This document shows positions 1 through 8,438 of a DNA stretch of 64,000 nt, in pieces. The notes under the pieces were generated by a model that was not told where the DNA came from, searched no databases, and saw only the letters and a list, made by a program, of their open reading frames with translations. Made by a program: the position numbers and the translations under genes. This DNA is from NZQO01 sp964639255 (lineage in GTDB: Bacteria > Bacteroidota > Bacteroidia > Flavobacteriales > Flavobacteriaceae), in contig CAZXDP010000007.1 in the NCBI GenBank assembly GCA_964639255.1, forward strand, positions 10,492 to 74,491, read 5' to 3'. Positions within the stretch are counted from its first letter, which is position 1. Each line of letters opens with the position of its first letter.

Positions 1-1292
1 AGCACCTCGTGTCCAGTAGTTTCCAGTTTGCGGCCCAGCACGGCTTCTGCGATCATATCGGTAACGCCAGCGCCTATCATATGGCAGCCCAGCCACTCGC
101 CATATTTGGCATCGTAAATTACCTTCACAAATCCTTCCTTATTACCGGCGGCACTTGCCTTACCGCTAGCCGAGAAGGGGAATTTGCCTATCTTTAATTC
201 ATAACCGGCCTCGCGCGCTTGTTTCTCAGTCATACCCACACTGGCAATCTCTGGGGAGGCATAGGTACAGCCGGGGATATTTCCGTAGTCTATGGGCTCT
301 ACGTTCATTCCCGCAATTTTTTCAACGCAGGTTATTCCCTCTGCAGAGGCGACGTGCGCCAATGCTTGTCCAGGAACCGCATCGCCTATGGCATAATAGC
401 CGGGGATATTGGTCTGGTACCAATCGTTAACCATAATTTTTCCCTTATCTGTGGCAATACCAACGTCTTCCAAACCAATATTTTCGATATTGGCAGAAAT
501 ACCTACTGCCGAAAGCACGATATCTGCCTCTAGTATCTCTTCGCCATTTTTCGTCTTGACGGTAGCCTTTACATTTTTGCCCGAGGTGTCGACCTTTTCT
601 ACGGAAGCGTTGGTCATTACTTTTATACCCGCTTTTTTGAACGATTTTTCAAATTGTTTCGAGACTTCCTCGTCTTCTAAGGGCACGAGGTTGGGAAGAA
701 ATTCAACGATGGTAACATCGGTTCCCATGGCATTGTAAAAGTGGGCAAATTCTACACCAATGGCGCCACTACCCACTACGATCATTTTCTTGGGTTGCGA
801 GTCGAGGGTCATGGCCTCGCGATAACCAATTACTTTTTTGCCATCCTGCTTCAGGTTGGGCAGTTCCCGTGAACGGGCTCCTGTTGCGATAATTATATGG
901 TCTGCTGTATATTCCTTGCCATCTACATCTACCTTCTTGCCGGGCTTTACCTTCCCGAAGCCTTCAATAACATCAATTTTATTCTTCTTCATCAAAAACT
1001 GAACGCCTTTGCTCATACCATCGGCCACATTTCGACTGCGCTGTATTACCTTCCCAAAGTCCTTGTCGGCACCCTTGACGGTAAGACCATAATCCTCGGC
1101 GTGGTTAAGATATTCAAACACCTGTGCGCTTTTCAACAGGGCCTTTGTGGGAATACACCCCCAATTAAGGCAAACACCGCCCAAGCTTTCTTTTTCCACC
1201 ACAGCCGTTTTAAAGCCTAACTGTGAAGCCCTTATGGCGGTTACGTAACCACCGGGACCGCTACCAAGAACAATAATATCGTATTTACTCAT
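1..1292 (-). CDS. lpdA: Dihydrolipoyl dehydrogenase (E3), C-terminus outside window
   Basis: FAD-dependent E3 subunit that reoxidises dihydrolipoamide for the pyruvate and 2-oxoglutarate dehydrogenase complexes, using NAD+. The protein starts MSKYDIIVLGSGPGG, the FAD Rossmann motif, followed by the redox-active disulfide GGVCLNWGCIPTK near residues 39-51. A second Rossmann motif (VVGSGAIGVEF) for NAD and the FAD-binding AIGDAV segment follow. ATG start at 1292. About 430 codons are visible; families of this type run to about 465 residues, so roughly the last 35, including the C-terminal His-Glu pair of the dimer interface, lie beyond base 1. No E1 or E2 gene is visible here. The disulfide motif separates it from mercuric or glutathione reductases with fair certainty. 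Confidence 0.95.
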   Translation of the reverse strand, partial: MSKYDIIVLGSGPGGYVTAIRASQLGFKTAVVEKESLGGVCLNWGCIPTKALLKSAQVFEYLNHAEDYGLTVKGADKDFGKVIQRSRNVADGMSKGVQFLMKKNKIDVIEGFGKVKPGKKVDVDGKEYTADHIIIATGARSRELPNLKQDGKKVIGYREAMTLDSQPKKMIVVGSGAIGVEFAHFYNAMGTDVTIVEFLPNLVPLEDEEVSKQFEKSFKKAGIKVMTNASVEKVDTSGKNVKATVKTKNGEEILEADIVLSAVGISANIENIGLEDVGIATDKGKIMVNDWYQTNIPGYYAIGDAVPGQALAHVASAEGITCVEKIAGMNVEPIDYGNIPGCTYASPEIASVGMTEKQAREAGYELKIGKFPFSASGKASAAGNKEGFVKVIYDAKYGEWLGCHMIGAGVTDMIAEAVLGRKLETTGHEV

Positions 1293-1436
1293 CGTATCTA
1301 TTTAAGTCATTATTTTGAAGCAACGAATTTACAAAATGTAAGGCATAAGCACCAATACTTATTGGTATAAATAAGTGCATAAAAAAATCCAAACCCTTCA
1401 ATGGATTCGGATTTCTAATTATTATAAAACCATTTT

Positions 1437-1838
1437 CTATTTTTCCTTCTCAAAATTTACAGAAAGCGAATTCACGCAGTATCGCTGTCCCGTTTGGGTA
1501 GGGCCATCATCGAAAACGTGCCCCAAATGGCTTCCGCAGTTGGCGCAAAGTATTTCTGTGCGAATCATCCCAAAGCTCGTGTCCCGTACGTATTCAATTG
1601 CACCTTCCAACGCGTCATCGAACGATGGCCAACCACAGCCGCTCTCAAATTTGCTCACGCTCTCAAAAAGAGGGACTCCGCACGCTCCGCAATTGTAGGT
1701 GCCGTCTTCAAAATGTAAATTATACTTACCGGTGTGAGGACGTTCGGTGCCCTTTTCGCGCAAAATTTTGTAGCGCTCCTCGCCAAGTTCTTCGCGCCAT
1801 TGCGCTTCCGATTTCTGAACTGGATATTTACCTACCAT
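1437..1838 (-). CDS. msrB: Peptide methionine-R-sulfoxide reductase MsrB, cytoplasmic copy
   Basis: Reduces methionine-R-sulfoxide in oxidised proteins. A 133-aa protein with the MsrB zinc site (Cys50/Cys53 and Cys98/Cys101), resolving Cys68 in SGCGWPSF and catalytic Cys121 in RYCVNS. No signal peptide, so it is cytosolic. The open frame continues 49 codons upstream inside the previous gene, but the start at 1838 fits the family length and sits in a TAATG overlap with the upstream msrB, which argues for translational coupling. It has the classical Cys pair for thioredoxin recycling, unlike its partner. Function is near certain; the start is very likely. Confidence 0.94.
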   Translation of the reverse strand: MVGKYPVQKSEAQWREELGEERYKILREKGTERPHTGKYNLHFEDGTYNCGACGVPLFESVSKFESGCGWPSFDDALEGAIEYVRDTSFGMIRTEILCANCGSHLGHVFDDGPTQTGQRYCVNSLSVNFEKEK

Positions 1839-2353
1839 TATTCTTCGTTCTTTATACGTTTGGGTTGCTTGGCGCCCTTGGGTATAAAATCGAGCGCAGC
1901 GCCATTGATACAGTGCCGAAGGCCTGTGGTCTCTCTGGGTCCATCGGTAAACACGTGGCCTAGATGTCCGCCACAAGTTGCGCAATGCTCCTCCGTACGT
2001 GTATATCCCAATTTATTGTCTTCAGAAAAAGCTACGTTCCCTTCTATCTCCCTGTCGAAACTAGGCCAACCTGTACCGCTGTCGAACTTATGCTCGCTTT
2101 CAAAAACTGGGGTCTGGCAACCGGCGCACACATAGGTGCCTGGTTCGTAATGTTTGTTCAGCGGACTGGAAAAAGCGGGCTCGGTACCCTCCTCACGGAG
2201 TATATAGAATTCCTGTTCGGAAAGCTGGGCTTTCCATTCAGCCTCGGTTTTACTAACAGGATATTCTTCTGCCTTTTTGGTATCCTGTGCTTTGGAATTG
2301 CAGCTTATTAAAGCCACAGCAACGATAAATGCACTTAAATAATTCGTAACCAT
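1838..2353 (-). CDS. msrB: Lipoprotein MsrB, periplasmic methionine-R-sulfoxide reductase
   Basis: Second MsrB, 171 aa, with a lipoprotein signal peptide (ALISC, lipid-bearing Cys18), so it acts in the envelope. Zinc cysteines are Cys76/Cys79 and Cys124/Cys127; the catalytic Cys148 is in RHCING. At the place of the resolving cysteine it has Thr94 (SGTGWPSF), so recycling must use another cysteine or direct attack by the reductant. No acidic export tract follows the lipid Cys (CNSKAQ), which suggests the inner face of the outer membrane rather than the cell surface. It overlaps the cytoplasmic msrB by one base, giving one mRNA for oxidised-protein repair in two compartments. Confidence 0.92.
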   Translation of the reverse strand: MVTNYLSAFIVAVALISCNSKAQDTKKAEEYPVSKTEAEWKAQLSEQEFYILREEGTEPAFSSPLNKHYEPGTYVCAGCQTPVFESEHKFDSGTGWPSFDREIEGNVAFSEDNKLGYTRTEEHCATCGGHLGHVFTDGPRETTGLRHCINGAALDFIPKGAKQPKRIKNEE

Positions 2354-2356
2354 ATA

Positions 2357-2893
2357 TTAGTTTGAAGGTGTTTCAAAATTGATAAGTTCCATAGAGCCGC
2401 TTTCCAGCAATTCGTCCATGGTAAGGTTGGCATCAGCAAATTCGGCGGGTACAATAGCCACTCTGAAGGTTTGATTATTGAAAAACTCAGCATCCAAAGT
2501 AGTCAAGTCGAAGTTACCTTCAATAAGAAACTGAATATCAACAAAGGTATGCGTGAAGATGTACTGGAAAATATCGCCCGTACCATCTTGATAAAAGACA
2601 TTTTGTGGCAACTGGCTCCATACATCGGCTACCTCTCCATTGCCAATATTGTCCTGGCCTTCTAGGCGGTAGACGAGTACTGCGTCGCTTTCAAAAACCT
2701 CTACATTGGCGGGGAACGTAAGGAAATCAGTCGTATAGATATTATTTTGTGGGTCGTATTGAAAATTCACGGTATACTCAAACACTTGTCCTAAAATGTT
2801 AATACCTGGTGCACCGGGAGGCCCTTGATCGCCTTCACAGGAAGAAAATAAAATGGCCGAAAAAATTGCGAATAAAAGAGTTACTTGCTTCAT
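2357..2893 (-). CDS. Lipoprotein with a short collagen-like motif, unknown function
   Basis: A 178-aa predicted lipoprotein: hydrophobic signal then FSSC (Cys19). Directly after the lipid Cys come a few Gly-x-y triplets (GDQGPPGAPG), a short collagen-like linker seen in many flavobacterial lipoproteins. The rest is acidic, rich in Asn, Gln, Phe and Tyr, probably beta, with no enzyme motif I recognise. It lies 3 nt upstream of the lipoprotein msrB on the same strand, so it may share its mRNA. Envelope location is well supported; function is unknown. Confidence 0.7.
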   Translation of the reverse strand: MKQVTLLFAIFSAILFSSCEGDQGPPGAPGINILGQVFEYTVNFQYDPQNNIYTTDFLTFPANVEVFESDAVLVYRLEGQDNIGNGEVADVWSQLPQNVFYQDGTGDIFQYIFTHTFVDIQFLIEGNFDLTTLDAEFFNNQTFRVAIVPAEFADANLTMDELLESGSMELINFETPSN

Positions 2894-3014
2894 AATTGAA
2901 TGGATTATTTGTTTCTACAAAGGGTGTAGAGCAAAAGCCGTTCCAGTTTTTAAAGAAATTTTAGTAAAAAACTATTTTAATATTTCTAAATTTAAAAAAC
3001 GAAACACGAAGACT

Positions 3015-3833
3015 ATGATATTTAAGAAAACTTTATCGCTGCTGGCATTTGCAGTTTTTTTCCTAGCTTGTACTACCAATCCCTTTACTGGCAAGAAAAC
3101 CTTGGCATTGGTGCCCAATTCGCAGATCTTGCCTATGTCTTATCAGCAGTACAATCAATTTCTTTCTGAAAATAAAGTAGTAACGGGTACGGCAGATGCG
3201 CGTATGATACAAAATGTGGGACAAAAAATTGCGGCAGCGGCAGAGCGCTATCTCAACGCCAATGGCTACGCCGGCTACCTGAATGACTACCGGTGGGAAT
3301 ACAGTTTAATTGAAGACGAAACCAAAAATGCTTGGGCGATGCCCGGAGGCAAAATAGCGTTTTATACTGGCATTATGCCAATTGCAAAAAATGAGGCCGG
3401 TGTTGCCGCCATTATGGGACATGAAGTGGCGCACGCATTGGCAAACCATGGACAACAACGTATGAGTGCTGCACAATTACAGCAGCTTGGAGCCGTGGCC
3501 GGGAACATTGCCCTAGGTAGTGACCCTGAAAACCAACAGATTTTTAATCAGGCTTACGGCATCACTTCACAAGTTGGTGTAATGTTGCCCTTTAGCCGAA
3601 GCAACGAAACTGAGGCAGACCGGATAGGTCTTACCCTAATGGCCATTGCTGGCTATGACCCGCTGGCCGCGGCGAGCCTCTGGGAACGAATGCAGCAAAG
3701 TGGAGGGGGAGCACCGCCAGAATTCTTGAGCACACATCCCTCTGGCGCTACGCGTATTCGCAATATTCGCCAATGGGCGCCGGAAGCTAAGGCCGAGGCA
3801 CGTAAATTTGGTGTTACCAATTTCAAGGGTTAG
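3015..3833 (+). CDS. M48 family metalloprotease, lipoprotein
   Basis: A zinc endopeptidase of the M48 (Ste24/LoiP/BepA-like) class acting in envelope protein quality control. The 272-aa protein has a lipoprotein signal (FFLAC) followed by TTNPFTGKK, typical of LoiP-like proteins. Zinc ligands are His136 and His140 in GHEVAH and Glu200 in NETEADRIG. The frame is open 54 codons upstream, but that part is Lys-rich and not signal-like; the ATG at 3015 puts the signal peptide at the N-terminus. No acidic tract follows the lipid Cys, so a periplasm-facing lipoprotein is likely. It is followed by an intrinsic terminator, so it is probably monocistronic. Confidence 0.92.
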   Translation: MIFKKTLSLLAFAVFFLACTTNPFTGKKTLALVPNSQILPMSYQQYNQFLSENKVVTGTADARMIQNVGQKIAAAAERYLNANGYAGYLNDYRWEYSLIEDETKNAWAMPGGKIAFYTGIMPIAKNEAGVAAIMGHEVAHALANHGQQRMSAAQLQQLGAVAGNIALGSDPENQQIFNQAYGITSQVGVMLPFSRSNETEADRIGLTLMAIAGYDPLAAASLWERMQQSGGGAPPEFLSTHPSGATRIRNIRQWAPEAKAEARKFGVTNFKG

Positions 3834-3863
3834 TTTATAAGAAGTATAATTTCATTACTTTAG

Positions 3864-3892
3864 AAGCTGCTTAATTTTGAGCAGCTTTTTTT
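3864..3892 (+). terminator. Intrinsic terminator after the M48 protease gene
   Basis: An 8-bp perfect stem (AAGCTGCT / AGCAGCTT) with an 8-nt loop, followed by a run of T. It ends a few bases before the MFS start at 3900, so the MFS gene needs its own promoter or read-through. Confidence 0.8.
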
Positions 3893-3899
3893 ATTTACT

Positions 3900-5240
3900 A
3901 TGGCAACATCGCTACCCAAAGGATCTAAGAAACTTTTAAACGCTTGGGCATTTTACGACTGGGCGAACTCTGTATATAGTCTCGTAATCGCATCGGCTGT
4001 ATTTCCCATTTTTTATGGTGCCCTCACTTTAGTAAAGGATGAAGATGGTGCTATCTTGGACGATACCGTCACCTTCCTGGGCATCGACTTCAACAATGAT
4101 ACATTGATTAGCTACGTAACCGCTGCGGCGTTCCTCGTGGTTTCAATTTTAAGTCCGTTGCTTAGTGGTATAGCCGATTACGTCGGAAACAAAAAAAGTT
4201 TTCTTAAATTTTTCTGTTATTTGGGCGCTGTATCGTGCATAGGATTGTTTTGGTTTTCCTTGGAACATCTTTGGTTTGGCCTATTATGCTATTTTTTAGC
4301 GTTAATTGGCTTCTGGGCCAGTTTGGTATTCTACAATTCTTACCTGCCAGACATTGCCTTTCCGGAGCAGCAGGACCGTGTAAGCGCAAAAGGATATTCC
4401 TTGGGGTATGTGGGCAGCGTATTGCTTCTCATAGTTTGTTTGGCTATGATCCTTATGCACGACAGCTTCGGATTTGAAGACGAGGGCCTTCCTACCCGAT
4501 TGTCGTTTGTGCTTACAGGTATATGGTGGATTGGTTTCAGTCAGTATACCTATTATTATCTTCCGAAGGGAAACAAGAAGGAAAAATTTAACAAACGCCT
4601 CCTCTTTAACGGGTTCAGGGAATTACGCAAAATTTGGAACCGTTTGAACGATAACCGAAGCCTAAAGCGTTATTTGGCCGCCTTTTTCGTATACAGCATG
4701 GCGGTGCAAACCATAATGTTAGTAGCAACCTACTTTGGAATTGAAGAACTAGAATGGGGAACCACCAACGCCACCACAGGATTGATCGTGAGTATATTAT
4801 TAATACAATTGGTGGCCATACTGGGAGCGTTCTTAACCTCTAGGGCTTCCGCAAAGTATGGGAATATCAATGTGCTCATAGCCCTTAACTGTATCTGGAT
4901 CGCCATATGCATCTATGCCTACACCATCACCACACCCCAGCAGTTTTACGTTACAGCTGCCTTTGTGGGACTAATCATGGGCGGTATCCAGTCGCTTTCT
5001 AGATCTACGTATTCTAAGTTGATCCCCGAAGGGGCTGTCGATACGGCCTCTTATTTTAGTTTCTATGATGTTTCTGAAAAAATTGGGATCGTAATTGGTA
5101 TGTTCAGCTACGGCTATGTGGCTCAAGTTACAGGGAGCATTCGGTATGCGGTGCTGTTTTTCATACTGTTTTTTGCAGTGGGACTTATACTTCTGTTTCG
5201 TGTGCCGCGAACGGCCGCTATAGCAAAGAAAAATGCCTAG
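3900..5240 (+). CDS. MFS transporter, UMF1 (Atg22-like) family
   Basis: Integral membrane permease of 446 aa with about 12 hydrophobic segments. The opening motif NAWAFYDWANSVYSLVI is typical of the UMF1 family, bacterial relatives of the yeast vacuolar effluxer Atg22. The charged loop around residues 225-250 (GNKKEKFNKR) separates the two six-helix halves. The substrate is not known; amino acid or small-metabolite efflux is an inference from Atg22. It stands alone between two terminators. A shadow frame on the other strand is not credible. Confidence 0.85.
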   Translation: MATSLPKGSKKLLNAWAFYDWANSVYSLVIASAVFPIFYGALTLVKDEDGAILDDTVTFLGIDFNNDTLISYVTAAAFLVVSILSPLLSGIADYVGNKKSFLKFFCYLGAVSCIGLFWFSLEHLWFGLLCYFLALIGFWASLVFYNSYLPDIAFPEQQDRVSAKGYSLGYVGSVLLLIVCLAMILMHDSFGFEDEGLPTRLSFVLTGIWWIGFSQYTYYYLPKGNKKEKFNKRLLFNGFRELRKIWNRLNDNRSLKRYLAAFFVYSMAVQTIMLVATYFGIEELEWGTTNATTGLIVSILLIQLVAILGAFLTSRASAKYGNINVLIALNCIWIAICIYAYTITTPQQFYVTAAFVGLIMGGIQSLSRSTYSKLIPEGAVDTASYFSFYDVSEKIGIVIGMFSYGYVAQVTGSIRYAVLFFILFFAVGLILLFRVPRTAAIAKKNA

Positions 5241-5282
5241 AAGCATTGCGTAGTTATGCGCACCTCCAGGCATTTGTTTTTT
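5230..5282 (+). terminator. Long-loop intrinsic terminator overlapping the MFS stop codon
   Basis: AAATGCCT at 5231-5238 pairs with AGGCATTT at 5268-5275, followed by GTTTTTTG. The loop contains a second small inverted repeat (GCAT...ATGC). The stem includes the MFS stop codon. It also faces the convergent DUF2807 gene. Confidence 0.6.
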
Positions 5283-5306
5283 GATTGATGAATATCGTTG
5301 AAAGGA

Positions 5307-6035
5307 TTACATAGATTTTATGCTGCCGCTTCCCATTACCTTGGCGTCTTGTTGGGTGGGACTGCCTTTAAAGCGAATATCGCCCGACCCATTCACCCTT
5401 GCTTTAAGATTATTCTTTGCGTGAATCTGGGCATTGCCCGAACCAGACACATAGGCTTGGGCATCTTCGGCTTGAAGGCTATCGCCCTCAAAATCGCCTG
5501 ACCCACTTAGTTTCACCTCAAGCAAATCGGTTCTTCCGCTTAAGGTCATATCGCCAGAACCGGTGACCTTGGCATCGACCGATTGAACGTCCAAGGCCAG
5601 TACAATATCGCCAGAGCCGGTGAGGACTGTCTCAAACTGACTGCCTGAAATGACATCGCTACCCACCACGTTACCCGATCCTGTAAGGGTTACCGATTCC
5701 AGATCTATAAACGGTACGGTCACTTTAATGTTTTTACGGGTAGAAATGGAAACACCGTTTTCAACCTTAATGGTAAGCTGCCCATTCTTGGATTCTACCA
5801 CGATGTAATCTTGAAGATTTTCCTCGGCCCATACCATTACAGAGCCTTCTGTACCTCGCACTAGGGCTACATCCATCGAGCCTACCACTTGTACTGCATC
5901 GTATTCGGCTACCGACACGGTGCGCTCCACCACATTACCGTTTCCTTTAATGTTCTTGTTGCGTTGGGCGTGCCCTATCGATAGCGCACTTATAAAGCAA
6001 AGAATGCTTATTAAAAATACCTGTTTGGTTTTCAT
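5307..6035 (-). CDS. Head GIN domain (DUF2807) exported beta-repeat protein
   Basis: A 242-aa protein with a cleavable signal peptide (ends SIGHAQ) and a DUF2807 'head GIN' domain, a putative auto-transporter-adhesin-like beta-helix. Seven copies of a [LV]xGSG[DNS] turn recur at about 18-25 residue spacing from about residue 117 to the C-terminus (LTGSGN, LTGSGD, VTGSGD, LSGSGD, VSGSGN, VNGSGD, VMGSGS), as expected for coils of a right-handed beta-helix. It is last in the ECF sigma operon, 19 nt after the DUF4097-like gene. A structural or adhesive envelope role is an inference; no enzyme motif is visible. Confidence 0.85.
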   Translation of the reverse strand: MKTKQVFLISILCFISALSIGHAQRNKNIKGNGNVVERTVSVAEYDAVQVVGSMDVALVRGTEGSVMVWAEENLQDYIVVESKNGQLTIKVENGVSISTRKNIKVTVPFIDLESVTLTGSGNVVGSDVISGSQFETVLTGSGDIVLALDVQSVDAKVTGSGDMTLSGRTDLLEVKLSGSGDFEGDSLQAEDAQAYVSGSGNAQIHAKNNLKARVNGSGDIRFKGSPTQQDAKVMGSGSIKSM

Positions 6036-6054
6036 TGCGATTGGTTTTGGTTAG

Positions 6055-7140
6055 TTAATTTTTAATGAAGGTGACACCGCCGTAACTGGAATTGATGTTC
6101 ACGTTATTGCCTGAATTTTGCCGGCCGTGATAGCCCGCGAAATATTTGTCGCTATAGTCTTTTGAAGATTTGGTGACCGTAACTTGATCTTCTCCTTTTA
6201 AATTGGAATAGCTGAGATTTACTACAAAATCGAATTGATAGGCTGGAGAAAATCCTAACTTTATGCCTGTGTAATCGCCTTTAATGGTTACATCGGTTGC
6301 ATTACCTGCCAACTGGTCGATATGGATGGAGCCATAATCGGTATTCAGGTTGAGCGAGCCGGTGACCGTACCTATGCGGTTGGTAACATAGTCGCCACGA
6401 CCTACTATGGTTGTAGCCCTGTCGATCGTCATTTTACCATAATCGCAGTTGTAGTTTACATCTTCGGCCTCGCCAATTTCCGACCGGGTATAATCGGCCG
6501 ATATTTCTACGCGACCCGTTTTTTCTAGGGTATAACCGCTATAATCAGCCTCGATCTTCCCGCTCTTCATATACCCGATGGTGGACTTATCGGTATAATC
6601 AAACTTCAGAAGGTTATTGTCGCCCAATAGTTCTCCCAACAAAAGTTGACCATAATCACAGTGAATCTGCGCATTGCCCTGAATTCGGTTCAAATTGATA
6701 GCACCATAGTCATTGCGCAGCAATACGGCATTGGTTACAGGAAGTTTTATGGTGTAGTTCACCTCCATAGAAACATTGTTGCTTTTATTGCCCCACCAGC
6801 TCCAAGAGCTTCTATTGCTCCCGAAAATGGTTTTGGCAGCTACCTTGCTGGCACTGGCAGCGAATTCTACAGTAATCTCGTCGAGTTTGCGCTGTACCTT
6901 TTCTTCATCGTTTCCGTTGGTACTAATACGCACCTCGATAACCGTTCGGTTCTCGTTCCAGGTAACGATGTCCAGATTTCCGTAGCTGTTATCCACCTCG
7001 AGGGATGCATTGGCAGAGACGGTAAATTCCTTTTTAATGGTTTTCTGCTTGGTGTATTTGCCATTCCAAGGGCCGGTAGGATTGGTAGCCAATACGGGCA
7101 GGCAGCAACATAGGACAAGTGTTTTAAATAGTAGTTTCAT
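6055..7140 (-). CDS. DUF4097-like exported beta-repeat protein
   Basis: A 361-aa protein with a signal peptide (CCCLPVLAT) and a beta-repeat body resembling the DUF4097/DUF2807 superfamily. At least nine short 'x-DY-[GTSV]' units recur (NDYG, CDYG, FDYT, ADYS, ADYT, CDYG, GDYV, TDYG, GDYT), one per predicted beta-helix turn, ending in a Gly/Asn-rich tail (NSGNNVNINSSYGG). Its first 17 bases overlap the end of the anti-sigma gene, so the two are co-translated. Envelope location is well supported. The target or ligand is unknown; it is probably an output of the ECF pathway. Confidence 0.78.
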   Translation of the reverse strand: MKLLFKTLVLCCCLPVLATNPTGPWNGKYTKQKTIKKEFTVSANASLEVDNSYGNLDIVTWNENRTVIEVRISTNGNDEEKVQRKLDEITVEFAASASKVAAKTIFGSNRSSWSWWGNKSNNVSMEVNYTIKLPVTNAVLLRNDYGAINLNRIQGNAQIHCDYGQLLLGELLGDNNLLKFDYTDKSTIGYMKSGKIEADYSGYTLEKTGRVEISADYTRSEIGEAEDVNYNCDYGKMTIDRATTIVGRGDYVTNRIGTVTGSLNLNTDYGSIHIDQLAGNATDVTIKGDYTGIKLGFSPAYQFDFVVNLSYSNLKGEDQVTVTKSSKDYSDKYFAGYHGRQNSGNNVNINSSYGGVTFIKN

Positions 7141-7666
7141 TTCGATAGGCTTTAAGGTTTTTAATTTCTTCCATTGTTTGTATAACCTGTTCCAGCAATT
7201 CGATTCGCTTTTGGAAATTGCTGATCATCGCGTAGATAACGCGTTGGTCGTTTCCGCTTTGCGCCAAATCGACGGTAAGGTCTTGGTATTCGTTCTCCAA
7301 CACCGCAATTTGCTTAAGGGCATCGGCTACTAGGGCTTTTGCCTCTGGAGCATCGAAACGTTGCAGTGTACGAAGTTCCTTGTTGATGGTTTGCTCGAAA
7401 AAAGACTGCGTCTTTGCCATTTCTGGCGATACGCTGGCCAAATCGGCCTTGGCAGGTTCGCTCTTCAGAAAAAACGTGCTCGCCAACAATACGGCAGCAA
7501 GGGAGGCGGCAATAGATAGCGGCTTCCACCACATTTTTTGAGCTGGCGCTTCTTTTTGCGCATGCAATTTCTCCAAGAATCGCTTTTGATGCCCAACAGG
7601 GGTTTCGTGTACATCGAAACTTCCGGCCAGGTGCTCGAACATGATTTCTATATCGTCTCTTTTCAT
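7124..7666 (-). CDS. Probable anti-sigma factor, single-pass membrane protein
   Basis: A 180-aa protein lying between an ECF sigma gene and its likely target genes. The N-terminal about 44 residues are cytosolic (MKRDDIEIMFEHLAGSFDV), one membrane helix follows at about 46-66 (WWKPLSIAASLAAVLLASTF), then a helical, probably coiled-coil periplasmic part (residues 80-175). Topology and position match anti-sigma factors, although no zinc HxxxCxxC motif is present. It starts inside the sigma stop (ATGA, 4-nt overlap), giving strong translational coupling. The role is inferred from context and topology, not from a recognised domain. Confidence 0.7.
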   Translation of the reverse strand: MKRDDIEIMFEHLAGSFDVHETPVGHQKRFLEKLHAQKEAPAQKMWWKPLSIAASLAAVLLASTFFLKSEPAKADLASVSPEMAKTQSFFEQTINKELRTLQRFDAPEAKALVADALKQIAVLENEYQDLTVDLAQSGNDQRVIYAMISNFQKRIELLEQVIQTMEEIKNLKAYRNETTI

Positions 7667-8217
7667 GATGCTAGTGTTAATTGTTTTCGTAAACTCTGTT
7701 TCGCTCTAGATAAAAGGGTGCGACAATTGGCATAACTAATCCCCAATAACTCGCAAAGCTCCTCGTAATCGTAACCTTCAATAAGATGCAGCGTTAGTAT
7801 CTGACTGTAGCTGTGGTGCAGGGCTTGCATACAACTTAAAACCGCAGCCGCTCGCTGATGCACAAAATCAGTTTGCAATTCTGCCTCGGCTACATCGTCG
7901 CCTTCCTCCGCCAACGGATGTTCCTCGAGCGGCAAAAAACGTCTTGATTTTTTGTAGGCCTCAATACTTTTGTTAATGACGATTCTTTTTAGCCACGCCC
8001 CAAAAGTTGCGCTACCCCGAAAGCTATCTAATTTTTGGAATGCGGTCAAAAAGGCTTCTTGCATTATGTCTTCAGCCTCAGCGGTATCTTTCACGATGCG
8101 AAGCGCCGTATTGTACATAGCGCCCTGGTACCTATTATAGACTTCCAGTTGTGCCAGTTGGTTTCCCTTGCTGCAAAGAACGAGTAACGACTCAATATTT
8201 TGGTTGGTTAGTGACAC
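7663..8217 (-). CDS. RNA polymerase ECF-type sigma factor
   Basis: A 184-aa sigma-70 family factor with region 2 (AEDIMQEAFLTAFQKLDSF, including the -10-recognition helix and the WLKRIVINKSIE end) and region 4 (YEELCELLGISYANCRTLLSRAKQSLRK helix-turn-helix, given here in part). The earliest in-frame start is GTG at 8217, directly after a TGA. It heads a four-gene operon with the anti-sigma and two beta-repeat envelope proteins, which suggests an envelope-state sensor circuit. A possible self-regulated ECF promoter lies upstream. Confidence 0.93.
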   Translation of the reverse strand: MSLTNQNIESLLVLCSKGNQLAQLEVYNRYQGAMYNTALRIVKDTAEAEDIMQEAFLTAFQKLDSFRGSATFGAWLKRIVINKSIEAYKKSRRFLPLEEHPLAEEGDDVAEAELQTDFVHQRAAAVLSCMQALHHSYSQILTLHLIEGYDYEELCELLGISYANCRTLLSRAKQSLRKQLTLAS

Positions 8218-8243
8218 TCAAAAAAGAATTTCTTTATTTTAAA

Positions 8244-8269
8244 GATAGGGGGACTTTTAAAATGTTACA
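8244..8269 (-). promoter_or_regulatory. Candidate autoregulated ECF promoter of the sigma operon
   Basis: On the minus strand TGTAACA (8269-8263) and, 15 bases further, CTATC (8248-8244). An AAC-containing -35 with a TATC-like -10 fits ECF promoters in general. TAnnTTTG is not present here. Assignment is by pattern only. Confidence 0.4.
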
Positions 8270-8405
8270 CTTCAGGTAGAAAATTTTTTTATGTGTGGCA
8301 CAGCAATTGAATAGTAATGGAAGCAAGAAACCATAACCTTATTGGTTATCAAGTGTTTCCTTATAATTTAAAGTTAAATCAATAAATTAAAATTATTGTG
8401 AAGCC

Positions 8406-8413
8406 TATATTTG
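8406..8413 (+). promoter_or_regulatory. Candidate -7 element of the lon promoter
   Basis: TATATTTG matches the Bacteroidota -7 consensus TAnnTTTG and would start transcription about 20 nt before the lon ATG. No clear TTTG -33 box is at the expected distance. An inverted repeat (ATAACC / GGTTAT, 8334-8350) lies further upstream and could be an operator. Confidence 0.4.
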
Positions 8414-8438
8414 GTGACACAATGTCTTATATATTTTT

